Assembly: GCA_902768805.1 (NCBI GenBank)
Contig: CACXMX010000006.1
Span: 1-61,387 of the forward strand
Length of the DNA: 61,387 nucleotides
Direction: 5' to 3'
Source: Oscillospiraceae bacterium
Lineage (GTDB): Bacteria; Bacillota; Clostridia; Oscillospirales; Oscillospiraceae
The first letter of the stretch is position 1. Every line of letters starts with the position of its first letter. A model generated the notes under the pieces. That model was not told the origin of the DNA and did not search any database. It was given only the letters and a program-made list of their open reading frames with translations. Positions 15,763 through 23,685 of the stretch are shown in pieces. A program made the position numbers and the translations under genes.

Positions 15763-16752
15763 ATGGTGGATCTCTCCCGTCCGCTGCTGGACTGGTATGA
15801 ACAGAATAAGCGGGATCTTCCCTGGCGGCGCGATGTGACCCCCTACCGCGTGTGGGTCTCGGAGATCATGCTCCAGCAGACCCGCATAGAGGCCGCGCGC
15901 GGCTATTATGAGCGCTTCATGCGCGCGCTGCCCACCGTGGAGGATCTGGCAGACGCCGAAGAGGACACGGTATTGAAGCTTTGGGAGGGTCTGGGCTACT
16001 ACTCAAGGGCGAGGAACCTTCACAAATGCGCGCGCGTCATCGCGCGGGAGCGCGGCGGGGAATTCCCGCGCACCGTTGCGGAGCTTCGCGCGCTGCCCGG
16101 GATCGGAGCGTACACCGCCGGGGCGGTGGCGTCTTTGGCCTTCAACGCGCCGGAGGCTGCCGTGGACGGCAATGTCTGCCGCGTTCTTGCCCGTGTCGAG
16201 GCCTGCTCCGAAACCGTCGGAGAGCCCATGAGAGCCCGTTACCGCAGAGAGCTTACGGAGATCCTTCCCGAGGGGAAAAGCGGCGAGTTCAACAGCGCTC
16301 TCATGGAACTGGGGGAGACGGTGTGCACGCCCGGGATCCCCGACTGCGGCCGCTGCCCGGTCGCCGCGCTGTGCATGGCGCGAGCCGAGGGCGATCCGGA
16401 CCGATACCCCGTGCTCCCGGAAAAAAAGACGAGAAGGATCGAAGAGCGGCGCGTCCTGCTGATGATCTGCGCCGACCGGGTCGCCCTGCGGCGGAGGCCG
16501 GAGCGGGGCCTGCTTTCGGGGCTGTGGGAGCTGCCCAACGACACGGTCCCGGAACCGCCCGAGCACGGAGAACCCTGCGGAGAGGCTGTGCACCGGTTTA
16601 GCCATGTGGAGTGGCGCATGCGCGGCTATGTCCTGCGCGTCGCCGGGGAGACGGAGGGTTTCCGATGGGTCACGCCGGAGGAACGGCGTGCCCTGGCGAT
16701 CCCCGCCGCGTTTTCGTTTTATCTGAAAAAGCTTGAGGAGATGGGGCTGTGA
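15763..16752 (+). CDS. mutY: A/G-specific adenine DNA glycosylase
   Basis: 329 residues. MutY removes adenine paired with 8-oxoguanine. The helix-hairpin-helix segment LPGIGAYTAGAVASLAF, catalytic E34 in EIMLQQT and the catalytic Asp in VDGNV are present. The iron-sulfur cluster has the expected C-x6-C-x2-C-x5-C pattern (CTPGIPDCGRCPVAALC). The C-terminal NUDIX-like domain that recognises 8-oxoG is short but visible (LSGLWELPND, FSHVEWRMRGY). It overlaps the next gene by four bases (GTGA), and GGAGG precedes the start. Confidence 0.95.
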   Translation: MVDLSRPLLDWYEQNKRDLPWRRDVTPYRVWVSEIMLQQTRIEAARGYYERFMRALPTVEDLADAEEDTVLKLWEGLGYYSRARNLHKCARVIARERGGEFPRTVAELRALPGIGAYTAGAVASLAFNAPEAAVDGNVCRVLARVEACSETVGEPMRARYRRELTEILPEGKSGEFNSALMELGETVCTPGIPDCGRCPVAALCMARAEGDPDRYPVLPEKKTRRIEERRVLLMICADRVALRRRPERGLLSGLWELPNDTVPEPPEHGEPCGEAVHRFSHVEWRMRGYVLRVAGETEGFRWVTPEERRALAIPAAFSFYLKKLEEMGL

Positions 16753-17294
16753 CGATTTGTGTGTTCGGCGCGTCCCGGGACGATCCGGATCCCGGCTTCT
16801 TCCGGCTGGGAGAAGCCCTGGGCGAGGCTATGGCCCGCCGGGGACACGCGATGATCTTCGGAGGCGGGGCTCATGGCCTGATGGGGGCCGCTGCCCGGGG
16901 CTGCGCTCGCGGCGGAGGAACGGTCATCGGTGTGGCGCCGCGGTTTTTCGACATGCCGGGGGTCCTTTTTGAACAGAGCGACGAGATGGTGCTGACCGGC
17001 ACCATGTCCGAACGCAAGGAGATCATGACCGGGCGGTCAGACGCCTTTCTGGCGCTGCCCGGGGGACTGGGCACCCTGGACGAGATCTTCGAGGTGCTCA
17101 CCCTGCGCGCTTTGGGCCGGGACAGCAGGCCCATCGCTTTCCTTGACTATGACGATTACTGGCTCGGCGCCGAGCGGATGATAGAGACCGCCGTGGAGCG
17201 CGGATTTGCCGGGACCTCGGTGCGTGAGATCTACGGGAGGTTCTCCGATCCGGAGAAATGCCTGGATTATCTGGAACGGGGGACGGTGCGATGA
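16749..17294 (+). CDS. LOG family protein (TIGR00730, cytokinin phosphoribohydrolase-like)
   Basis: 181 residues with a Rossmann fold and the LOG signature PGGLGTLDE, plus a GGGAHGLMGAAARG phosphate-binding loop. Characterised members release the base from N6-modified AMP or hydrolyse nucleoside monophosphates. The start is GTG, overlapping the mutY stop; the end overlaps tatD by four bases. The role beside mutY is probably nucleotide housekeeping, but the substrate is not known. Confidence 0.9.
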   Translation: MTICVFGASRDDPDPGFFRLGEALGEAMARRGHAMIFGGGAHGLMGAAARGCARGGGTVIGVAPRFFDMPGVLFEQSDEMVLTGTMSERKEIMTGRSDAFLALPGGLGTLDEIFEVLTLRALGRDSRPIAFLDYDDYWLGAERMIETAVERGFAGTSVREIYGRFSDPEKCLDYLERGTVR

Positions 17295-18073
17295 TCTTCG
17301 ACACGCATGCTCACTACGACGCGCGCCAGTTCGACGCGGACAGGGACGAGGTGCTCTCCGCCCTTCCCGCCCGGGGGGTGGGGCTGGTGGTCGACCCGGG
17401 CTGCGACGAGCCGTCTTCCCGCGCCGCCGTCGCGCTGGCCGGACGTTATCCGTTCCTCTATGCCGCCGTGGGCTGGCATCCGGAGGAATGGGAGAGCTGG
17501 ACCGGCGAGAGCATGGCGATCCTTCGGGAACTCGTCCGGGCGGAAAAGGTCGTCGCGGTCGGGGAGATCGGGCTGGACTACTATTGGGACGCCGATCACA
17601 AGCCGCTCCAAAAGGAAATGCTGGAGCGCCAGATCAATCTGGCGCTGAGGGAAGATCTTCCCGTTATCATCCACGACCGGGAGGCCCACGGCGACGCGCT
17701 GGAGATGATCTCCCGCTATGAGGAACTGCGCGGAGTGTTCCACTGCTTTTCCGGCAGCGCGGAGATGGCCGCGGAGCTGCTGCGCCGGGGCTGGTACCTT
17801 GGCTTCGACGGACCGGTGACCTATAAAAACAACAAAAAGGCGGCGCAGGTCCTTGCCGTGACGCCGCTGGACCGGATCCTTGTGGAGACAGACAGCCCCT
17901 ATATGGCCCCGCAGCCCGTGCGGGGAAAGCGAAACGATTCGGGGAACCTTCCCTGGGTGATCGAGACGATCGCGGCGCTCAAAGGGGTCACGCCCGAAGA
18001 GGTGGAGCGAGCGTCCTGGGAGAACGGCTGCCGCCTGTTTCGGATCGATCCGGGAACTTATGAGGAGAGATGA
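17291..18073 (+). CDS. tatD: TatD family metal-dependent hydrolase (DNase-like)
   Basis: 260 residues. TatD-family motifs are all present: FDTHAHYD (metal HxH), GEIGLDYYWD, IIHDREA, VFHCFSG and LVETDSPYMAP. Members show 3'-5' exonuclease or D-aminoacyl-tRNA deacylase activity. The frame is open further upstream, but the ATG at 17291 overlaps the LOG stop as ATGA and fits the family N-terminus. It sits in a DNA/nucleotide housekeeping operon with mutY. Confidence 0.93.
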   Translation: MIFDTHAHYDARQFDADRDEVLSALPARGVGLVVDPGCDEPSSRAAVALAGRYPFLYAAVGWHPEEWESWTGESMAILRELVRAEKVVAVGEIGLDYYWDADHKPLQKEMLERQINLALREDLPVIIHDREAHGDALEMISRYEELRGVFHCFSGSAEMAAELLRRGWYLGFDGPVTYKNNKKAAQVLAVTPLDRILVETDSPYMAPQPVRGKRNDSGNLPWVIETIAALKGVTPEEVERASWENGCRLFRIDPGTYEER

Positions 18074-18074
18074 C

Positions 18075-18353
18075 ATGAAAAAGCTGAGGATCTTTTATCT
18101 GGAGGGCTGTCCGTACTGCGCCATGGCGCGGCGGGCTGTCCGGGAGCTGGCCGGGGAATCGGGATATGCCGGGGCGGAAATCGAATGGATCGAAGAGCGC
18201 GCCGAAGCGGAGCTGGCCGAATCGTATGATTACTATTATGTGCCCGCGGTCTTCGACGGTGACAGGAAGCTGTATGAGGCCCGGCCCTCTCACGGCTACG
18301 AGGACGTCCTGGCCGGGATCCGCTCCGCGGTGCGGGACGCGCGGGAGCTGTGA
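18075..18353 (+). CDS. Small thioredoxin/glutaredoxin-fold protein
   Basis: 92 residues beginning with a beta strand (LRIFYLEGC) and a C-P-Y-C redox motif at residues 13-16, followed by a helix. A YVPAVF segment carries the cis-proline region typical of thioredoxin folds. It is probably a cytoplasmic thiol oxidoreductase. The start at 18075 has GAGGAGAG upstream and lies 1 nt after the tatD stop. Last gene of the mutY operon. Confidence 0.82.
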   Translation: MKKLRIFYLEGCPYCAMARRAVRELAGESGYAGAEIEWIEERAEAELAESYDYYYVPAVFDGDRKLYEARPSHGYEDVLAGIRSAVRDAREL

Positions 18354-18390
18354 ATCCGATAAGGCCCGCCGCTGCCCCGGAATAAAACAG

Positions 18391-18445
18391 GGACCTCACA
18401 GCTCATGCCCGAAGGTACAGCGGGGCACGGAGTGCTGTGAGGTCC
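18391..18445. terminator. Bidirectional terminator between the mutY operon and citrate synthase
   Basis: 12-bp inverted repeat (18391-18402 and 18434-18445) with a 31-nt loop and a T-tract on plus. On minus it is followed by CTGTTTTAT. Confidence 0.7.
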
Positions 18446-18499
18446 TTTCTATGTATGGATATGGGGAAAGCGGCAGGGATCGCCGGCTTCCCCGCGGCG

Positions 18500-19864
18500 T
18501 CATTTCCGCTGCTCGATGGGCACGAAGACGGTATATTCCATCGACGAACGGTAAGCCGGGCGGATGATCTTTTTGCAGGTGAGCAGCTCCTCGAGCCTGT
18601 GGGCGCACCAGCCGGCGATGCGCGCGATGGCGAACAGCGGCGTGAACAGATCCTCGGGTATGCCGAGCATGCGGTAGACGAGACCGGAATAAAGGTCCAC
18701 ATTGGCGCACATCGGGATCCGCCGCTTGGTTTTTTCACAGACCAGCGGGATGCCCACGCGTACGACGGCCTCCGTCAGGTCGAACTCCCCGGAGAAGCCG
18801 CGCTCGTCGGCCATCTCACGGGCGTACTTTCGGATGGCCTCGGCCCGGGGGTCGCTCATCGTATAGACCGCGTGGCCCAGACCGTAGATCTTGCCGGAGA
18901 GGTCTCCCGCCTCCCTCCGCAGGATCTTTGCCAGATAGTCGCGCAGCTGGCCGTCATCGGTGGGATCGGAGACATTCTCGCGGATGTAGTTCATCATCTC
19001 CTGCACTTTGGCGTTGGCTCCGCCGTGGAGCGGCCCCTTCAGCGCGCCCACCGCAGCGGCGATGGCGCTGTAGGTGTCCGTGCCGGAGGAGGTGAGAGAA
19101 CGGCAGGCGAACGCGGAGTTGTTGCCGCCGCCGTGCTCGGCGTGGAGGATCAGCATCAGGTCAAGAAGACGCGCTTCCTCGGGCGTATAGCTCTTGTCCC
19201 AGCGGCACATACGAAGGAAGTTTTCAGCCAGCGACAGGTGATCCTTCGGGTTGTGGACATACAGGGAGTGATGATCATAGACGTGGCGCTTTACCGCATA
19301 GGCGTCGGCCACAATGGTGGGAAAACAGCCGATCAGCTCGATGGACTGGCGCATCACATTCTCCAGAGAGGTGTCGTCCGGGCAGTCGTCGTAGCTGTAC
19401 ATGGCCAGCACGCTGCGTTCGAGCTTGTTCATGATATTTTTGGAGGGAGCCTTGAGGATCATATCCTCGAAAAAGCCGTCCGGAAGGCGGCGGGACGCGG
19501 CGAGGATCCGGTTGAAGCTCTCGAGCTGCTCGGCGGTGGGCAGCTTCCCGAACAGGAGAAGGTAGGCCACCTCCTCATAGCCGAAGGTGCCCGTTGCCGC
19601 GTGGCTGTCCACGATCTCGCTCACGCTGATGCCGCGGTAAAAGAGTTCTCCGGGGATGGGGATCTTTTCCATGTCCCGCATCAGGTAGCCCTGCACGCTG
19701 CCGATGCGGGTCACGCCGGCGATCACGCCGGTGCCGTCGGCGTTGCGAAGGCCCTGCTTGACCGCGGAGCCCTCGTAATAGCGCGGATCGATCGTATATT
19801 CGCTGCGCACTTCGGCGCACAAAGCTTCCACATAGCGGTTGAGTTCGGTCTTTTCGCTGACCAT
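18500..19864 (-). CDS. gltA: Citrate synthase
   Basis: 454 residues. It joins oxaloacetate and acetyl-CoA. Conserved regions: ELFYRGISVSEIV, LILHAEHGGGNNSAFACR with the active-site histidine, GLGHAVYTMSDPRAE, and PMCANVDLYSGLVYRML with the catalytic aspartate neighbourhood. It belongs to the Clostridial type of about 450 residues. I chose the ATG at 19864 (GAGGA upstream) over an in-frame ATG 33 nt earlier, because the -10 box would overlap the earlier start. It is divergent from aconitase and isocitrate dehydrogenase, with which it forms the oxidative branch to 2-oxoglutarate. Confidence 0.95.
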   Translation of the reverse strand: MVSEKTELNRYVEALCAEVRSEYTIDPRYYEGSAVKQGLRNADGTGVIAGVTRIGSVQGYLMRDMEKIPIPGELFYRGISVSEIVDSHAATGTFGYEEVAYLLLFGKLPTAEQLESFNRILAASRRLPDGFFEDMILKAPSKNIMNKLERSVLAMYSYDDCPDDTSLENVMRQSIELIGCFPTIVADAYAVKRHVYDHHSLYVHNPKDHLSLAENFLRMCRWDKSYTPEEARLLDLMLILHAEHGGGNNSAFACRSLTSSGTDTYSAIAAAVGALKGPLHGGANAKVQEMMNYIRENVSDPTDDGQLRDYLAKILRREAGDLSGKIYGLGHAVYTMSDPRAEAIRKYAREMADERGFSGEFDLTEAVVRVGIPLVCEKTKRRIPMCANVDLYSGLVYRMLGIPEDLFTPLFAIARIAGWCAHRLEELLTCKKIIRPAYRSSMEYTVFVPIEQRK

Positions 19865-19897
19865 CCCATCACATCCTCGGTTGGAAATTTGTGTCAC

Positions 19898-19926
19898 AGT
19901 ATATCCCGCCGGGCGCGTTTTTGCAA
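19898..19926 (-). promoter_or_regulatory. Promoter of citrate synthase
   Basis: On minus: TTGCAA (19926-19921), a 17-nt spacer and TATACT (19903-19898). Confidence 0.7.
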
Positions 19927-20028
19927 GAGAAAAGAATAATCCTTCACTTTTTCTCCGTTTTGCATGGGAAAAACCGGGGAAATCTCCGCCTTTTATGAAA
20001 GTTGATAAAAGAAAAATGCAGCTTCGCC

Positions 20029-20057
20029 TTGCGTGAGCATCACGGTTTTGTTATACT
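20029..20057 (+). promoter_or_regulatory. Promoter of the aconitase-isocitrate dehydrogenase genes
   Basis: TTGCGT (20029-20034), a 17-nt spacer and TATACT (20052-20057), about 32 nt before the aconitase start. Confidence 0.7.
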
Positions 20058-20089
20058 GGCAGGGCAAATTAGAAGGGAAGGCGATCTGA

Positions 20090-22321
20090 ATGATCCAACT
20101 GCACGACGGCCCGGTCCGCATCCGGAACGGCCGTCCGGAAGCTGCCGACGTACTCGCCGGCCGGGAAAAGACCCTCGCGTATTCGATCCTCTCGGCTCAC
20201 GACCGGAGCGGCGGAGCCGACGGCTTTCATATTACCTTCGACAGCCTGATCAGCCATGATATCACCTATGTAGGCGTTATTCAGACGGCCATGGCAAGCG
20301 GTCTGGAGAGGTTCCCCGTTCCCTACGTGCTTACCAACTGCCATAACTCGCTGTGCGCCGTGGGCGGCACCATCAACGCGGACGACCACGCTTTCGGCCT
20401 GTCCGCGGCAAAGAAATTCGGAGGGATCTTTGTGCCGCCCAACATGGCGGTGATCCACCAGTATGCCCGGGAGGAGCTGGCGGGCTGCGGCAGAATGGTG
20501 CTCGGCTCGGACAGCCATACCCGCTACGGAGCCCTGGGGACCATGGGCGTGGGAGAAGGCGGAGGAGAACTGGTGCGTCAGCTGCTGGGGAATACCTGGG
20601 ACCTGACCCCGGCGCCCGACGTGGTGCTTGTGTGGCTCACCGGCGCGCCCCGGCCGGGCGTCGGCCCGCACGATGTGGCCATCGCGCTGTGCGGCGCGGT
20701 TTATAAAAACGATTTCGTGAAAAACGCGGTGCTGGAGTTCGCCGGCCCCGGCGCCGCGGCGCTGAGCATGGATTACCGCATCGGCATAGACGTGATGACT
20801 ACGGAAACCGCCTGCCTGTCTTCCATATGGGAGACCGACTCCGCGGTGGAGGAGTATTACGCCGTGCACGGACGCCCCGGAGACTATCGGCCGATGCGCG
20901 TGTCCGAAGGGGCTCTCTATGACCGCATGGTGGGCATCGATCTTTCCTCTGTGGAACCGATGGCGGCCCTTCCGTTCCACCCTTCCGAGGCGGTGACCGT
21001 GCGCGCGCTGGCCGAGAATCCCGGAGATATCCTTCGGGAGGTGGAACGCCGCGCCGCGGAGCAGTACGGCGGCAAGGTGTCGCTGCGGCTTACCGACCGC
21101 CTTGTCGGAGGAAAGCTTCGCGTGGAGCAGGGGATCATCGCCGGATGCTCCGGCGGCATGTACGATAATCTGGCGGAGGCGGCTGCGATCCTCTCCGCGA
21201 CCGGAGCGGTGGGGGAGTGCTCGCTTTCTGTTTATCCGCCCAGCATCCCGGTGCAGCTGGAGATGGCCCGGTCCGGTCTGTACGGCCGCCTGACGGAGCT
21301 CGGCGCGATCGTAAAGCCTTGCTTCTGCGGCCCGTGCTTCGGCGCGGGCGACGTGCCCGCCAACGACACGCTTTCGATCCGCCATACCACGCGCAATTTC
21401 CCCAACCGGGAGGGCTCCCGTCCCGGGGACGGGCAGCTCTCCGCCGTATTGCTGATGGACGCGCGCTCCATTGCCGCCACGGTTGGGAACGGAGGGTTCC
21501 TCACCCCGGCAGACGAGGTGGAGTACCCCGCGCCGGCAAAAATCGCGCGCTCCTACGACCGCGCGCCTTACGAGCGGCGCTGCTGGTTCGGCTTCGGGAA
21601 GGCCGAGCCCGGCCGGGAGCTGCGTTTCGGGCCGAATATCGTGCCCTGGCCGGAGATCCCCCCGCTCGCGGAGGACCTGCTGCTGAGACTGGCGGCGGTG
21701 ATCCACGACGAGGTCACCACCACCGATGAGCTGATCCCCTCGGGCGAGACCAGCAGCTATCGTTCCAATCCTCTCAAGCTGGCGTCCTTCACGCTGAGCC
21801 GGAGGGAGCCGGCCTATGTGGGGCGGGCCGAAGCGGCGGCGGCTATGGAGAAAGCGCGCGAGAACGGTGAGATCGGAGAAGAGCTCTCCGCCGCAGCGGC
21901 GGCTCTCGGCCTGGACGAAGCGGAGCTTTCCCGGGTCCGGATCGCCTCGGCCCTGTTCGCCGAAAAGCCCGGGGACGGGTCGGCCAGAGAGCAGGCCGCC
22001 TCCTGCCAGCGGGTGCTGGGCGGAGCGGCCAATATCTGCCGGGAGTATGCCACCAAGCGCTACCGCTCCAACTGTGTCAACTGGGGCATGCTGCCCTTCA
22101 CCATCGACGCGGATACGCCCTTTGATTACGCACCGGACGACTTCATCTATATCCCCGGGGTCCGCCGCGCTGTCGAGCGGGGCGACGAGGAGATCGCGGC
22201 GCGGGCGCTTCACGGCACAGAGGTGACGCCGATCACGCTGCGGCTGAAAAACTTCACGCCGGACGAGCGCTCCGTGGTGCTGGCCGGATGCCTGATGAAC
22301 CGGTACAAAAACGGGACATGA
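20090..22321 (+). CDS. Aconitase-family hydratase
   Basis: 743 residues, a full aconitase superfamily protein with the closed [4Fe-4S] ligand set C353, C413 and C416 (PCFCGPCFG), spaced as in mitochondrial aconitase. Other motifs: LGSDSHTRYGALGTMGVGEGG and NPLKLASF near residue 565. The length and sequence style resemble the E. coli YbhJ-type hydratase group rather than AcnA or AcnB. Its place between citrate synthase and isocitrate dehydrogenase argues that it is the working aconitase. It has its own promoter and a GAAGGGAAGG site. A related hydratase role (for example homoaconitase-like) is less likely. Confidence 0.88.
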   Translation: MIQLHDGPVRIRNGRPEAADVLAGREKTLAYSILSAHDRSGGADGFHITFDSLISHDITYVGVIQTAMASGLERFPVPYVLTNCHNSLCAVGGTINADDHAFGLSAAKKFGGIFVPPNMAVIHQYAREELAGCGRMVLGSDSHTRYGALGTMGVGEGGGELVRQLLGNTWDLTPAPDVVLVWLTGAPRPGVGPHDVAIALCGAVYKNDFVKNAVLEFAGPGAAALSMDYRIGIDVMTTETACLSSIWETDSAVEEYYAVHGRPGDYRPMRVSEGALYDRMVGIDLSSVEPMAALPFHPSEAVTVRALAENPGDILREVERRAAEQYGGKVSLRLTDRLVGGKLRVEQGIIAGCSGGMYDNLAEAAAILSATGAVGECSLSVYPPSIPVQLEMARSGLYGRLTELGAIVKPCFCGPCFGAGDVPANDTLSIRHTTRNFPNREGSRPGDGQLSAVLLMDARSIAATVGNGGFLTPADEVEYPAPAKIARSYDRAPYERRCWFGFGKAEPGRELRFGPNIVPWPEIPPLAEDLLLRLAAVIHDEVTTTDELIPSGETSSYRSNPLKLASFTLSRREPAYVGRAEAAAAMEKARENGEIGEELSAAAAALGLDEAELSRVRIASALFAEKPGDGSAREQAASCQRVLGGAANICREYATKRYRSNCVNWGMLPFTIDADTPFDYAPDDFIYIPGVRRAVERGDEEIAARALHGTEVTPITLRLKNFTPDERSVVLAGCLMNRYKNGT

Positions 22322-22399
22322 TACGCCGACGGCTCTTATCCGCGACTCTGTTCCCGCATAACGTATCGTAATTTCCGAAGAATGAGCGAGGCTGATCAT

Positions 22400-23605
22400 A
22401 TGAACAGGATCCCCATGACGACCCCCATCGCAGAGATGGACGGCGACGAGATGACCCGTATCCTCTGGAGAGAGATCAAGGACGAGCTGATTCTGCCCTT
22501 TGTGGATCTGCGCACCGAATATTACGATCTGGGGCTGCCCAACCGCGACGCCACCTCCGACAGGGTGACCACCGAGGCGGCCAACGCGGTGCGCCGTCTC
22601 CGGGTCGGCGTCAAATGCGCCACCATCACGCCCAACGCCGAGCGTGTGGAGGAGTACGGCCTGCACGAGATGTGGCGCAGCCCCAACGGTACGATCCGCG
22701 CGATCCTGGACGGAACGGTGTTCCGCACGCCGATCCCCTGCGGCGTCCTGAAGTCCTTCATCCCGGGCTGGACCCTGCCCATCACGGTGGCCCGGCACAG
22801 CTACGGCGATATTTACCGCGATACGGAGCTGCGCGTGGAGGGACCGGGAACGGCGGAACTGGTGTTTACCGCGGCGGACGGCTCCGTTACGCGCAGGACC
22901 GTCTATGACTTTGAAGGACCGGGGGTGCTCCAGGGCTGCTACAACAAGGATTCCAGCGTGGAAAACTTCGCCCGGTCCTGCTTTGAGTACGCTCTGGGCG
23001 TAAAGCGCGACCTCTGGTTTTCCGCCAAGGATACGATCATGAAGCAGTACGACGGGCTCTTCAAGGATACCTTCCGCCGGCTGTACGAGACTGAGTATAA
23101 GGAGCGCTTTGTGGCGGCGGGCATCACTTATTTTTACACACTCATCGACGACGCCGTGGCGCGGCTGGTCCGGTCGAAGGGCGGCGTGGTATGGGCGCTG
23201 AAAAACTACGACGGAGACGTGATGAGCGATATGATCTCCACAGCTTTCGGGTCTCTGGCCATGATGACCAGCGTGCTGGTGAGCGCCGACGGATGCTTCG
23301 AATACGAAGCCGCCCACGGTACGGTGACACGCCATTATTACCGGCGGCGGAAAGGCGAGCGGACCTCAACGAACCCGGTGGCCACGATCTTCGCCTGGAG
23401 CGGAGCGCTTCGCAAACGGGGCGAGCTGGACGGCAACAACGCGCTCGCCGGATTCGCCGACGCGCTGGAGGCCGCCGTGATGGAGACCATTGAGGACCGG
23501 GTCGTCACCGGAGACCTGGCGGCGCTGATGGACCCGCAGCCGGAGAGCGTGGACAGCGAGACGTTCCTCGCCGCTGTCCGGGAGAGACTGGAGAAGAAAC
23601 TCTGA
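22400..23605 (+). CDS. icd: NADP-dependent isocitrate dehydrogenase (eukaryotic-type, dimeric)
   Basis: 401 residues. The sequence follows the eukaryote-like IDH subfamily: MTTPIAEMDGDEMTRILW, NRDATSDRVT, GVKCATITPNAERVEE, SPNGTIRAILDGTVFR, KNYDGDVMSDMI and EAAHGTVTRHY. It oxidises isocitrate to 2-oxoglutarate with NADP+. I place the start at 22400 rather than the in-frame ATG at 22382, because GCGAGG is well spaced for 22400 and family members begin with a short residue run before MTTP. Co-directional with aconitase, 78 nt downstream. Confidence 0.95.
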   Translation: MNRIPMTTPIAEMDGDEMTRILWREIKDELILPFVDLRTEYYDLGLPNRDATSDRVTTEAANAVRRLRVGVKCATITPNAERVEEYGLHEMWRSPNGTIRAILDGTVFRTPIPCGVLKSFIPGWTLPITVARHSYGDIYRDTELRVEGPGTAELVFTAADGSVTRRTVYDFEGPGVLQGCYNKDSSVENFARSCFEYALGVKRDLWFSAKDTIMKQYDGLFKDTFRRLYETEYKERFVAAGITYFYTLIDDAVARLVRSKGGVVWALKNYDGDVMSDMISTAFGSLAMMTSVLVSADGCFEYEAAHGTVTRHYYRRRKGERTSTNPVATIFAWSGALRKRGELDGNNALAGFADALEAAVMETIEDRVVTGDLAALMDPQPESVDSETFLAAVRERLEKKL

Positions 23606-23634
23606 AGGACAAGACCCCCGTTAAGGGAAACAAA

Positions 23635-23667
23635 AGAGAGGGATCCGCACCGCGCGGATCCCTCTCT
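23635..23667. terminator. Bidirectional terminator between icd and the helicase operon
   Basis: Perfect 14-bp stem (23635-23648 and 23654-23667) with a 5-nt loop between convergent genes. The T-tract is weak on plus; on minus the stem is followed by TTTTG. Confidence 0.75.
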
Positions 23668-23685
23668 GTCGTATATGCGGGACTT

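Noticed and set aside
20069..23335. A 1088-codon open frame on minus under aconitase and icd
   Set aside because: It is the antisense of two well-conserved genes; GC-rich third positions keep the opposite frames open. Its protein has no motifs.
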